NCBI RefSeq assembly: GCF_001522545.3
Contig: NC_031776.1
Coordinates: 32,006,709 to 32,070,708 of the forward strand
Reading direction: 5' to 3'
DNA length: 64,000 bases
From: Parus major
Taxonomy: Eukaryota > Chordata > Aves > Passeriformes > Paridae
Position 1 is the first letter of the stretch; every line of letters starts with the position of its first letter. Positions 17,607 to 30,800 of this stretch are shown here, piece by piece. Both the position numbers and the translations under genes were made by a program. The notes under the pieces were generated by a model. It was not told where the DNA came from and searched no databases. It worked only from the letters and a program-made list of their open reading frames with translations.

Positions 17607-19770
17607 AAGCATCCCCTTTCTACTTTATTTTTCTCTGATAGTGTAAATCTGGTCTAACCCTGGCCAATAAGGAACTAAAATCCTCTTTTATTGAGGGCAT
17701 CATAAGGTAGAAGAGGTAAATGAGGTAGAAAGGAGTGGTAAATGCTTATTTTTCTCCTTTAGAAGAATCAGGATCTTTAATAAAGTAAGTATTAGGGCAA
17801 TGAAGAAATAAACACTGAAAGCATCTCACTCATTACTAAAATGAAAATGCTTGCTAATATATGCAGTGCACCTGGAAATGCCCATTCAAGTAATTACAAA
17901 AGGGAAAAACACCGGGGAAACAGGCAAGCATGAAGACAATAGCCATTAGAAACAATATTAAATTAAGCACGCCTTTTGAGATCTACAAATTCACGGATTA
18001 AATTGTGCATTACAAACCCTGCCTTGACTTCACTCAGCTGGAGTCCTGGGGCGAACCTGCAACACATGAAAACAGCTCTTGTTTTGCATTGAGATTAAGT
18101 CAGGGTTGTTCCTAACTCTGCTTAGTTCTGGGGTTTTTTAAAGACACAAAAAAGTAACTTTTTTTTCCCTTTTTGCCCCCAGCCCCCCAGATTCCAGCTG
18201 GCAGAAGACATCACACTCCCCAGTCTGAGCAAAACAAGGGCAGAAAAAGGGCACTTCATGCCATGCAGCATTAAGCTTGGGAAATGGCATAAAGCCCATC
18301 AAAATCAGCAGGAACCTTCTCACTGACTGAACAGCCCTTGAGTGTGGCCACCCATGAGTGTTTGGGTGAATTTGGCTTCATCCAGGACAGGGAGCCCCAC
18401 GTTTCCCCATGGAGCCCCTTCCCACTCATCTGCAGGGCAGAACTTCTCACACTTGGTTTTGGCAAAGGTGCCTCTCACAGTGGGGCAGAGCCAAGGGGCA
18501 GGGGAATTAACCCTCTGTGGTTCCTGCTCCTCAGATATTCCTACACCTACATCCTACAGCTGATGGGGCAGCTGTGTGAGCTGTGGCTCTCTCAGAGCAC
18601 TCACAACCACTTGGATGTTTGAGTGTTTGTGCAAAGGATGGAATTGAGACCAAAATGCAACCTTCCTGGTGACAAAACTATATCCTCTTACTGAGACATG
18701 AGAAATGAGTGAAGACAAGTTTATTAATACATTTATTGGAGTGCAGGGTTGTTTATCACCATTTTCTTACTGCTGATGAGATTTCCAGGGCTAATGGAAA
18801 CTCTCCCACTTTCTCCCATTCTCTGAGAGATCTCCTAAAATTGATTGTGGAAGCCAGCAACCACTTCCAATTGATTTTGTGTCATTAAACATTAAAAACT
18901 GTGTGCAGCTTTCATAGAGTCCTTTCTGCTGGAAAGTGGGCTATTGTCTACCAGCAATCCCAGTTTGCTGCTAAAACAATGGATTGTCTGGGAGGGGAGT
19001 AAAATTATATAGAAAACTCTTTTAGGGTGATACTTTCTTGTAACATACACACACACACATAACCTGTGCTCCTTCCTCTTCCAAAACCTTGTAATTGGCA
19101 GCTGTTTAATTTTTCCAGCTTTTGGCTTTATTTAGTGGGAAGAGAAGAGATAAATAAAGATGATTTCTGCTTCTATCCATCCAGCTCATCCTGGCTTTTC
19201 CCTAGGCAATGAGGTGCTTCTGTTTTGTTTGTTTTTAGGGAATCTCCTAATACACTTCCCTTTTTCCCCTCAAAAATTTCCAGCAAGCCAGAAGGAAACA
19301 GAACCTTTGAGAAGCCTTTGGTCCCAGGGTAGCAGAAGTTGAGGGCTCCCTCCCTGTTGCTCAGTTCATTCCCTCCATCCAGAGGCAATCTGCCCAGCAC
19401 AGATGGGAATGGGAATTCCCATTGTAGCTGCTGATGGGCAGTGGGGAGCAGCGAGCTCCTGTGCCCTTGCAGGCTGTGGGGTTCATACCTGGTGCTGATC
19501 ACAGTCAGGGATCTCCAGAGACATATTTTGGGAATCTGTGTATGTAAACAAAGCCTTTCCAACAGGCAGTCTGTGAGAAGTGGATTCAGGATGACACCAT
19601 CCCTTTCATACCTAAATAAGAAGGTGGCTTGAAGCTGACAGAAGACCAGGAGAAAACTGCAGTCCCACAGACCCTTTTCCTTCCACAAACCCATCTAGGG
19701 CCCTGTACACCTCTCCCACACCTCTGCAACTCACATTTCCATTAGCTGTACCCAAACCCTACAGCACAGG

Positions 19771-19869
19771 GCTGCTGAGGGACAATGGGGAGATGACAAA
19801 CCAGCCACCTGGAATGCTGCTGAGGGGACAATGGGGAGCTGACAAACAGCAGGACCAGCCACCTGGAAT
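19771..19869. repeat. Tandem duplication, units of 45 and 54 bp
   Basis: The units 19771-19815 and 19816-19869 share GCTGCTGAGG, GACAATGGGGAG and CCAGCCACCTGGAAT. The second carries a short insertion (about 8 bp, AGCAGGA-like) before the CCAGCC block. A third copy begins GCTGCT and then diverges. Confidence 0.9.
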
Positions 19870-21252
19870 GCTGCTTTGCTCAGATGTCCTGGTCACAAAT
19901 GGAAAAGCCTCTGTTCCTGCAGGGAGCACATTCAAGAGGACAGCTTCTGTGCACTGTTTCCGGCCTGGTAATTAAGGCTGGAATAACCCATAAAGTGACA
20001 GATAACATATTAAACACCTTCTGTGTCTTAGGAAGCACAAACTAGGTGTCACAAATGGAGACTCATATGGCCCAGCTGCCTCAGGCCATATGGCCACCCT
20101 GCTCCTCGCTGTGCCATGCTCAGAGGTGCAGCAGGGTGGCAGTCAGGACCCTGGCCTGGGCCAGGAGCGGTGGCACGTGTGAGGGTGACAGCGATGGTGG
20201 CCCTACAGAGCCCTGCTCCACGTGCTTTCTCTGTTAGGGTTTGTGGACTTGGTTCAGCTACTCAATTTGTGGTATGTAGAGCAGCCAAAATAATTCTATG
20301 CAAAATAAAGAGCTGAGAGCAGATGAAAATAGAGCTAATAATACAGTCATTAGGAAGGAAGCCAAGGCACAAATTGCAGTATTGAGTGTGAAAGGAGAAG
20401 TCAGGGGAGGGGAAGGACTGTAGATACCCTATGCTGCTCAAGGGACACAGATATGTCCCCAGATAACAGCTGTCTGTAGCAAAGGGACAGCAAGAGGCTG
20501 TGTGGCCAGACCTGTTACCCTGGCACAGGACAGCATCCCAGCAGGATGGTGCTCAAGTGCAGGTTGTTCATGGCCCTGCCTTTTGGGCAAGAGCCCATCA
20601 AGGTTCAGCAGCAGGCAGGGCAGGGACATGTCACACCACACATTTGTGTCGCCTGAGAAGACGGGACCTGCTCTTACAGGGGTGCAGGACACACCTACAT
20701 GGGGGTCATTTGCTGGCACCAACATGGGTCACTATTGAGCAGCAACCAGGTGTTTCAAAATAGCAAAATGACAGCCCAGGAGAGTCAGGGTGGTGATGAA
20801 AAATGATCATCCTCGGATGGGCATGGATAACTGCAGTGAAGGGCGTGGGACTGGTTTGTCCTGTCTCCTGTGGAGGCGGCAATCCCACAAACAGAGCTTA
20901 GCCTTGGAGTGCTTCGTAAGACAGGCACAACACCAGAAGTGGTTAACAGCAGCTGAGCAGTCAGGGATATTTTACTGCCATCTGCTTGATAGCCAGTGTT
21001 TCTGATCCATCTGAGGTCAGCCAGCGTATTTTGGTTTGCCCTCAGGTGAAAGCTGATGATAATGCAGCCTCTCGACTGGCCCTTCACAGCACCTATTTAA
21101 AGCTGCTCAAAGAGCCTGTGCAACTGCATGTCCTTAAGCAGAAAACTTCAAGTGCCTTTTTGTGCCAAGTGCTCTTCAGTTTAGACCAATCTTCAACTTG
21201 AAATGGGAGGAAAGTCCTTCCAAAGAGTGACAAGAGGGCGATTAAATATACA

Positions 21253-21870
21253 CTTCATAGATTTGTAGAATGATTTGAGTTCAAAGGGACCATAAAGATC
21301 GTTCAGTTCCAACGCCTCTGCCATGGGCAGGGACACCTTCCACTAGGCCAGGTTGTAAAAATCCCTGTCCAGCCTGGCCTTGGACATTTCCAGGGATGGG
21401 GCATCCACAGCTTCTCTGGGAAACCTGTGCCAGGGTCTCACCAGCCTCAGAGAGAAGAATTTCTTCATAATATCTAATCTAATCCTGCCCTCTTTCAGTT
21501 TGAAGCCATTGCCCCTTGTCCTGTCACTCCATGCCCTTGTCCAAAATCTCTCTCCAGCTCTCTTGGAGCCCTGTTAAATACTGGGCAGGGCCCTGAAGTC
21601 TCCCTAGAGCAGTTTCTCCAGGCTAAACAACCCCAAGTGTCTCGGTGTCTCCAGAGCAGAGGGGCTCCAGCTCTCAGAGCATTTTTCTGGCTCTTCCCCA
21701 GACTTGTTCCAACAGATCCTTGTCCTTTTTGTGTTGGGAGCCCCAGAGTTGGATGCAGAGCTCCAGGTGGGGTCTCAAGAGAGCAGGACAGAGTGTAATC
21801 TCCTTGCTCTGTTGGCTTCCTGGGCTGGAAGTGCACATTGCTGAGTCACCTTGAGTTCTCATCAGCCAAT
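21253..21870 (-). mobile_element. CR1 LINE, 5'-truncated, about 0.6 kb, antisense
   Basis: This is the longest transposon in the window. Read on the minus strand it runs from the last part of the reverse-transcriptase ORF into the short CR1 3' UTR. On the + strand the order is: degraded terminal repeat (CATAGATTTGTAGAATGAT), GGGACCATAAAGATCG, the CCATGGGCAGGGACACCTTC block, CACAGCTTCTCTGGGAAACC, TAATATCTAATCTAATCCTG, TGTCCTGTCACTCCATGCCC, GGCTAAACAACCCC, TTTTTGTGTTGGGAGCCCCA and CTCCAGGTGGGGTCTCAAGA. The reading frame is broken by small indels and a gap in the ORF, so it is inactive. The element is on the strand opposite to HNMT. Confidence 0.95.
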
Positions 21871-24800
21871 ATTTGTTTATAACAACTTTCTGCCCAAGAT
21901 GATCAAGTCAATTTTCCTTTAGATGAGCGTTTCTGCTATAATAAAAGTGCTGTGGAGCAAACAATGCAAGTCCACACTTCTGAAGTATTGACTGGAATGA
22001 TTTCTCTCCACTTTTCTTGCCATCAGCTTTCTCTGGTGGCTCCTACCCAGTCTGTTGCATTCTTAAAATGAGAAAAAAGAAATCCCAATTTCTTAATCAC
22101 ATGTAGTGGAATGGTAGTGATTTCCCTCAATATCTCTCTATGCCTCTAGGGAAATATGGTCTAGACCAATTTCTGGCATCTCTCTTTCCTAATCCCCTAT
22201 GTATGCCAAGGCAGAGAGTTTATTTAGTGGTGTGGAAATGTCCATGACTTCAAGAGTTTTTGCCTGCTCTGTTGTCTCATTGCTGGAGGAAAAATGTTAA
22301 AGGATTTTTAGTTCTCTTTTTTCAAAATAACACTACAAACCTAAAAAAATAAACTTTTTGTTAAAATGTTTTTGTTTACAAGCAACACCTAAAATTACAG
22401 TAACAGAATGGAATATGAGACATACTTACACTCTGATTTTCTTTGTTCCCTTGAAGGATTTCAATGTACATAAAGAATTTTCTTTTTTAGCTGGGGCTAA
22501 AAAGTTTCTGCCAAAACTGCAAAAGATTCTTATCTTCTCAAAATTTTAGGCAAGAGAAATAATTTTCTCTCCATAACACAGGTAGGGGACCAAGATGACT
22601 TGAACCAGATTTCTAAAATCATTGTTATCTCTTTTTTGTTATGAGAGCAAAAACTAAGTGTTAGTTCAGGAGCTCACACTGTGTGACACCAAGAGGAGTT
22701 AGGAGTTATTTTTTCCTCTTTCAGTACCTGAATGTCTCCAGGCTCTGCCCCTCAGAGTGTGACTGGGTTCACCCATGAAGCCTGTGCACATTGAACCTGC
22801 ACTCCCAGCTCTGGCCCAAAGTGAGGACTGAGTCTGTGTCCAGTGATGATGCAAACATAGCTAAACATAGAGCAACACATCCAGAAAGGCACAGAAGGGT
22901 GCTGAGGGTAATTAAACAGATGTTGTGAGGATGCTGTGTCACCCCTATTGCCCAGGCAGCCCTGGTCCATCTTTGCCAGGGTGCCAAAAATGGCTCTCCT
23001 AAATAAATGTTCCAGATGAGCTGAATCAGGCTGAAAGGTGGAAACCTTTCCCTCTTTCCTCTTCATTCCTTTTACGATGCAAAGCAGAAGACACCTATGC
23101 CAAAGCATTTCATTTCTTTCAGTTTTATTGCCAGCCTTCAGGCTGCCTCATTCTGGACCTGCTGCAATCCAATCTGCTCTTGCTAATACTTCAAATATAA
23201 TATTTATAACAGCCCAGGTTGAACCAAAGGCTACTTACACTGACAGATGTCACAGGCTATAGCTCTCCTTTCCATTTTATTGTTTGGTAGCTTCTGGCAA
23301 AGAGGGAGAGGATCTGGTAATGAAATGCTCCTTCTCTGCTTCAAACTCACAGAACATTTTGCTGTGCTGCCTGTTATTCATGGGGGAGTAATCAGTGGTA
23401 TCTGGTTGGTAATCAATGTGATATGCAAGGGAAGTTTACGTGATGGCAGAGGATAAGATATATTTCTGATTTAATTATTGAGTTGTGAGCCCATATGAAG
23501 TTTTATACTTGTGGTTTTGTGGATGTGGGCAAACATGCAATGCTATGGACAGAAGGACTCTATTCTGTAGCAGGGGAGTAAAATCATTTCTCTGTAACTA
23601 AAGATAATGAGTTCTGCAGGACTATAAATAGGCGTGGAGCTGTTTTGCAGATAAAGCATCTCTGTGGTACTTTGCTACAGCAGAGCAATGGGGAAAATTC
23701 TGCAGGGAACAATCTTCTCCTGGCAGATGGCTGGACCAGGAGACCTACTCAATATTTTCCATGTCTAGTTTTCATGATTTATACAACATCATCCCTTGCA
23801 AAAGCAATTCTGAGAGGACATTATGATTCCATGATAATTCACTGTACTTGAGAGACAAGAAAAAAGCCTATATAAATATGTGTATACCCTATGGTTGGAG
23901 TTAACAGACTTCTGCAAGTCCTGTTTCAGTTTTTTAACTTTCTTGGCTAGAACCACATGGAACTTCTTGTTAGCTGGCTGATTAAGCAAATTTCCATGGG
24001 AATAATACTGATTCTGGGGGGAGAGGTCAGAGAATGGTCAGAGGGGAGAGAAGACAATCAGGCCCTGAACTGTGCAAGAACTAATTTCAGCCTCTGGGAA
24101 ATACCAGACTGAGGATTCAGTACCTCCTGCCCTAGACTGTGCCATAGCCCCTAGAGCACTTGATAGCTCTCTCTGGGGAAGAAGGATGTGTTTTCACATA
24201 GTCAGAGAATAAGAAAGGTGATGGAATAGCAAAAAAAATCTGTTGGAAAGAAAATAGCTTTCCTCCAATCTCTATTCAAGTGCCTCATGGGGGACAGTTC
24301 TTCTTCTGGCAGTCATTAGAAAGAGAAGTGTGAATCAGGGGAGAAAGTAAGATCCAAGGGGACAAAAAGGCTTCAGGGCAAATTTTTTTGCCCAGTACAA
24401 CTCAGTTTAATGTTGCTGGCACTGGGAGAGTTTTGTGTTGCTCTGTTATGAGCTGTCACTCCACATTGCACAGCAATGGGACACAGCTGCTGTCCAAGAG
24501 CAGCATTTTCCAGAAGTGAAGATGGAAATTGCCATGTTCATTAGGACATCAAAGACCAGAAATAAAAATATTTCAGATCAAGGAAGTGTTGTCAGGTCAA
24601 ACTGGGATGATACAAAAATGTACAGACCAAAGGGCCCATGATGGCAAATGGCTGGAGACAGGTAATTTTAAAATTAGCAATTAGCTTTAAATCAAACTGC
24701 AATTCACTTAAAACCAGACTAAGCAGAGGACAATTAAGTCAGTAAATACAGAACACTGTGGAAAAAAAAAATACTAACTTTGCTTATATTTAATATTAAT

Positions 24801-27800
24801 TTATTATATATCACACTCTGTCCCCCACCCTTGACCTTTCTGTACAAACACAGTGTGGAAACAAGGCTCAGAGCTTTCCAAAGGCCACACACAAGCAGAG
24901 TGCAGAAATCTGACTATTTGTTTGGTTTAGCCTCTCTTGATGTACATCCATGGCTACAGTATAGCATCCACTGACAACTCCTGCTTCATGCTTTGGCTCT
25001 GTCCTGCAAAGGAGCTGTGCTCCCCTAAATGCACAACTTTTTTTAGGGCAAACCCCCCTGAAAGCTGGGTACCCTCATCTTGTGTAGATTTAATCTTAAA
25101 TCCACAATAAAATTTAAAAAGGTATTCTGAATGCAAAGCAAATAGCAATTACCCTGAGAGCTTCCCTGTTTCAGCAATGGACTGCAGCTGTATTTGCTCT
25201 TGGACAGGGAACAGTTTTCACTTAAGCCATGGTGAGAGGAGGACACAAATCCCAGAATTTCACTGCCTGAAGGAATTCCCACAGCACACACATTTGGGTG
25301 TGAATTGAGTCCTCTGCTGGAAAGGAGCCTGAACTTATTCTTGCTGCTCCTGGTTGGACACAGCTGGCCAGGACAATTTTCATTGCCTGGAAACCAGGAA
25401 ACAGAGTTTGTGTCCAACTGATTTTGCTCAACTACCGTTTTCTAAAAAGCCCCAGCCTCAGCAGTCCTCAAGGGGTCTCTCCCACTCCTTTAATTTCTTA
25501 ATACATGTAAAACCAAACAGAAGAAAAACAGAGCAGAAGGTTCATTCAGTTAAGCTCTAGATTGACTTCATCCAACTTAATGCTTTTTAATCACTCTTTG
25601 AACAAAAGATTTAGTCCTCATAATCCTCCTTTTGCTCAATTTGCTGTTTCTTACTTTATGAAATCTACCATTTGTTTGGTTCCTCTGATTCCCACCCCCT
25701 AAATGAGTCTGTGGGAGAAAAAAAGGGGCTAACATCACAGGGAAAATGGCTTTCAGGAATAAAATAGACTGCAAATAACAGTGCCAGCTTTTCTGTTATG
25801 GCCCTTCATTGGAAAAGTGCATGCAAAAGTCATGGAGCCCTTTCCACAGGGTCACCTCCTAAACTGCTCACCAAAATTTCTCATCAATCTCCAGGACTGT
25901 GGTTGCAATTAGACCTGCTGATTTCAAAGCTAATGCAGCCCTTTCTTGGGAAGACAGATTTAATTTTAGGTTTAGAGACATTTGCAAAGAAATTATTTCT
26001 GTAGGCTCTGACTCCTGGCAGCGTCCAGCGTGGCTGCCACTCGCTTTCCCAAATATTTGAACCCATTTTTTTGCCTACATAGATTTTGAGTGGCCTGTGA
26101 TAGAAATTGCCAAACCCAGTCAGTGTGCTGGGCTGGGCTGTCCCACTTTTGGTGTCTCTCAAAGGTGCTGAGAGTCCTTGCAGGAGCCCCTGGTGTTTGC
26201 ACAGCTCCTCTGTTGCAGCTCCTTCATACAGCAAAAAGCAGCTGTGCCCTGATAAATAAGTCAGTCTTTCCTTTCCAAACATTTATCTCTGATTCATTGG
26301 GCCTTCAGGTCTGCTTAGGAGAAAGTAATTCAACCTCAGGATTTCAGCTATGAAGAAATACACTTATGTGGGCAGGAGGAGAGCCAGACCCACAAATCAC
26401 TGTCTCACATCACCCAAATCCTCTTCTACCCTGGATTTCAGCTGGTGTGTTTTGAACAAAATCTTCAAGAACTTTTTACAGAGCCCAGAGCTATCTGTGC
26501 TCACCCCTTTCCTAATTTTCACAATATCTATCCCAGGCATGCTACAGACTTTCTTTCATGAGAACATTTGCAAAATAAAAAATTAAATGCATGTTATCCT
26601 TCTTAGAGTCTGTAAAGTTAAAAATATAGTTCAGCTTCTGTTAGTTCCTCATTTAAAATACATCAAATTGATTAAATATCACTTGAAAGATATCATAAAC
26701 TATTACATACTTGAAAACATTTATTCTCCAAGTTGATCACAAATAAATATATTTGCAAATTAGTCTGAAATATTTTATCTAAATTGAATTTTATCTTTCA
26801 ATTGGACAATTTCAGTGAAAGTCCTTAAGAAAACTTATTGTTGTTTTTCCTACCATCCCATAAGGTCAGACAGATGTGATCAAATATACCTAACACGTAA
26901 GATATCTTCAAAATTCTCCTGCCATCATTTTCTCCTTATGAGAAATGAAGAATATATCCTTAAACCAGGTGAAGGAGAATGGACCATACTCCTAGACTTG
27001 AACTGTATCTGGATTGTTTTGGAAAACTAGAACATGACTTCCTCTGAATAACAGACAGAGCCCCAGGCACTTTATATGTTCAAAAATTAAACTTACAACT
27101 GGCATACATCTGGCAGTGATCCTGTACACGAAATCCATTTGGTTGGCCAGATGGCCTGAGACTTGCAGCTTTTTAATCTCACGCACAAAGCACTTTAGGC
27201 TGGAAAAAACAATAAATACAACGTAATACAGCATTGTGACAAAAAGCCCCTTTTATTGGTTTTCCAGCTATAGGTATGGAAAATTATGGGCAAAATAGGT
27301 AGTATTTTCACACTTTAACTTCCTAGAATGTGCTATATCCTGTGACTGCATTATTTTCTCCTCCATTTCTTAAACCTAACTGATCCTCAGTGGAGGGTGA
27401 GTGATTCCTTAGGTACAAGGTTGGATGCTGGAGGCAGAGGATGGCATGATCTTCCACAACTCTTTTTTGATGAGCAAGAGCAGGATCCTAATATCTCTTT
27501 TACTTTTGCACTCTTTGGGATAAAAATCCTACATTTCCCTTCTGCACTAAAAACAGAGACAGCTTTAAAAAGTGCATTTTTCTATTGTCAGTATCTTCAA
27601 GCAGCCAGGGGCCAGAAAAAACAAACATTCCATTTCCTTTGCTCTGAATGCACATTTCTTTTTTTCAAATACCTTTCTGTATGTTATTAGGGAAAACCTT
27701 TCCTCTCATTGACTTCTGCACAATTTGCAGTCCTTCCCCTGTATTCTACTGATCAGTTCCCGTGCCTTTATCTGCTTTTTAAGGCACATTCTATTAAAAT

Positions 27801-30800
27801 CAATGTAAAACTCCCACTGGATTCATGTCTCTGTGAACAGCCATCCACTAAGGCACTGTGAAATGACCACAGACTTTCACCCGACCCAGCTCACCATTAA
27901 ATGAGTGGCACTGGGAGGGGAGCACCTTGCTGTGAGCTTGTGTTCAGTGCTCTGGAGCTCTCTGCAGCACAGCAGAAGTGTTTGCACAGCTGTGTGAGCG
28001 AGGCAGAAGCTCAGCCTTCCAGTGTCCCACCCGTTCTTGCACTAAAACTGCACGTCACCCTCGCTCATCCCCTCCTGGAGCTGTCCCTTCCTCACCCTCT
28101 CTGTGGAAAGGGTAATGGGCCATCTTTGGCTCAGGCTTCTGTCATTCACCATGCAACTAATTCACTCAGAATAGCAGGGTTTAGGACACACAGATGACTT
28201 CACTCAGTGGCTCGTTTCATCTTTCCAGTGATGCCTTTCTTGCTGGCAGCTTCAAAGGCATCTTAGTGGATAAACTGCCTGACCTACTAAAAGAAGTACA
28301 AAGAGAATCCCCTTCTCAATTAATTCTTGTGCTCCAAATTCATACTCAGATTTGTTTCTGAGCAGCTTTCATTTCTGTTAATCAGCTACGACAGTTTTAG
28401 CTCCCTTGAGTTGTTTCTTGGCTTCAGAGCTCCTCCTGTACTGTAATTTTCCCAATTGTTTTAGGAAACGCTGCAGCTGAAATGACAGAGGCCTGGACCT
28501 CAGCTGAACTGAATCAATACCTCCACCACAGGAAATGATTTCAAATTCATTAAAGTTAAAGCAAGCAGATTTATGCCACCTGAGGCTTCTGTCCCTAAAT
28601 GTTACAGAGATAGCACATATGTACTTATTGCCTAAAGACCTGGTCCAAATTCTGACTTTGCACTCTTCAATTCCAGAAACACAACTAGCTGAGGGAAGAT
28701 TGATCTACACACCAAAGATCCTACAGTAAATTTGTGCCTCAAGTAGGTGAATACAAGAGATGTTCACAGCACACATGGAAAATAAGCACTGCTGTCACTG
28801 CTGTCCTGCAGACAAGGAAGTGGAAGCCTGGGAAAGTTTCATCCAAAGCCATGAGGAGTGTTCAGAGTGGGGCTGGGGAAGAGGTCAGTGATCTTCACCT
28901 GTTGGCTCTGTCCTCTCTGCCCTGAGCACTGGGCTGTGCTGGTGTTCTCAATGGATGAAAAGGAAGATCTGAGGATTTATAACAAAAACAAAGGGGAAAA
29001 AACAAAAAGGACAAAACTGTAGTAGTTTTCCTGCTATCTGAGGTGGTTACCGACAGCATCTGAGGTTTGTAGACAAAGATTTGAGGTGAGAAGCAAAGCC
29101 ATTAAATAACCTTTTCCTCATTCCCAGTATTCCCAGTTCTCCCATTTATCACTTGCTGAAATTTCTTCAGTTGGAGAGACAGACACACAGCACAGCTGGG
29201 AGCAGAGGACTTTAATTCAAACACCTCACTGCTAATTTATGAACCCAACTCCAGCCAAGCAAGTTTGTCAGTCCTGGCCCCTGCCTTTAATGCTATTAGT
29301 ATTCTGGAGGGTCTATTGATGATTTCATGCCAAATCAATTTTGGCACATTAAAGTGATTTGTCAGAAATCCAGCAAAAGAGCTTTCTTAATAATTCAGCT
29401 CTCAGACTCTGCAGTGCTGGTGGGAAGACAGTACGTGTCTGCATAGGTGCCCTCAATTAGCTCTAAAAATTTCAGAAAGATTTTACTGGTATTTAAAGCA
29501 TTTTAACACATTTATGTTATACCTTTGTTTTTAATTTTAATGCTGACTTGTAGTTTGCTTCAAGGTGATTTTTAAAGAAAAGAAATAAAATTGTCTTCAT
29601 GGAAAAGTGTTTATGCAAAAATGAAGATTAAATTGTGAAAATGTACACTAGCAAAGCAGCCTTTCACTAATAAGAAAATTTCAGTGTCCTTTGTGGGACA
29701 TGCGTCTGCTCCTTCCAAAGTATTCAAACTTTTCACCTCATATGTGGATTCATACAAATGTGACAACCCAATGGCTTTAGATTTGTAAATTTTACATGTT
29801 TGAGGTGAAGGATCACATTAGCTGACTTTATGGGAAAGGTTCCTTACACCACACTCAAAGGTATGAAAAGAAGAAGCATGAAATACAAAGTTCTTCTTTC
29901 TTTGTGCTTGGGGTGAGGCAGGTTCAGAGGTTTGGTAAATGCTGACAGCTGGGAATGCCAAAACACATGGAAGTTTAGTTGCTCTCCGGGTTGGATATGC
30001 ATTAGCAGTCACTGTTTTGGGGTTTTTTTGTTGAATTGTATCAGTTACCAAAGAAACAGCCAGGGGTGCTAAATAGTTTGAAATGGGAAACAACCATCAC
30101 CTGACCTGCCTGCTCATTTAAGGAGTGTTTGAGTGAATGTGCTGCAGCACAGGCACAGAATTCTCTGGGGCCCATCCAAAAAGCAGTGCCACCCAAATTC
30201 ATGACAGCTAACCATAAAGGAAAAGGAAAATAAAACTTTCTGCCTTCCCATTTTGGAATTTACCATCTATTCCTCTTTATGGGGCTTGGATAGGGCCCCA
30301 GCACCAGCTGAGAGCTTTGGGTCCAGCTGTCCAAGGTGTCTGGCTCTGGTATCCCAGCCAGGCAGAGGTGACACTGCCTGGCACTGCCACCTTGCTGGGC
30401 ACTGCTCCTGCAGAACTCCCCAGAGCCCCTGGAGTGCCCCACACTCTGCTCCAGGACCATGCTGCCTCCCCAGGGAACTTGACCCCCAAAAACTGCTTTT
30501 GAGGTGGCTAAAAATAACGTTAGGGAACAAAAAAATTACCCCCCACAGTCTGTAATGTATGAGAGTCTGGTGATGGATCTGAACACAAATGTGTGTTGTG
30601 GAAATAGACATCACATACAGGAAAAATCAGCGTCCTTCCCTGACTTTCCACCATGCAGGATGGTCAAGCAGACCTTTAAAAGAGGACTAAATACAATGTC
30701 CTAAAAACAAAGAGCTTATTTTGCTCTAGGTAAATGTACTGATATGCATGGGTGGCTTTTCCAGTTCTGGCACATTGCTTCAATCTTTTCTTTCCTACCA

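Larger units (their letters stand above)
17181..21252. other. Intergenic, no gene seen
   Basis: Apart from the CR1 fragment at 17478-17606 and the tandem repeat at 19771-19869, this holds no recognised element. The 173-codon minus frame at 19173-19694 and the paired frames around 20500-20763 show no known domain and lie in GC-richer sequence. I read them as chance. Confidence 0.55.

Noticed and set aside
19173..19694. 173-codon open frame on the minus strand
   Set aside because: No recognisable domain, and overlapping frames on the other strand are equally open. Probably chance.
21495..21836. 113-codon minus frame
   Set aside because: Lies wholly inside the CR1 element and is a shifted frame of its decayed ORF2, not a host gene.
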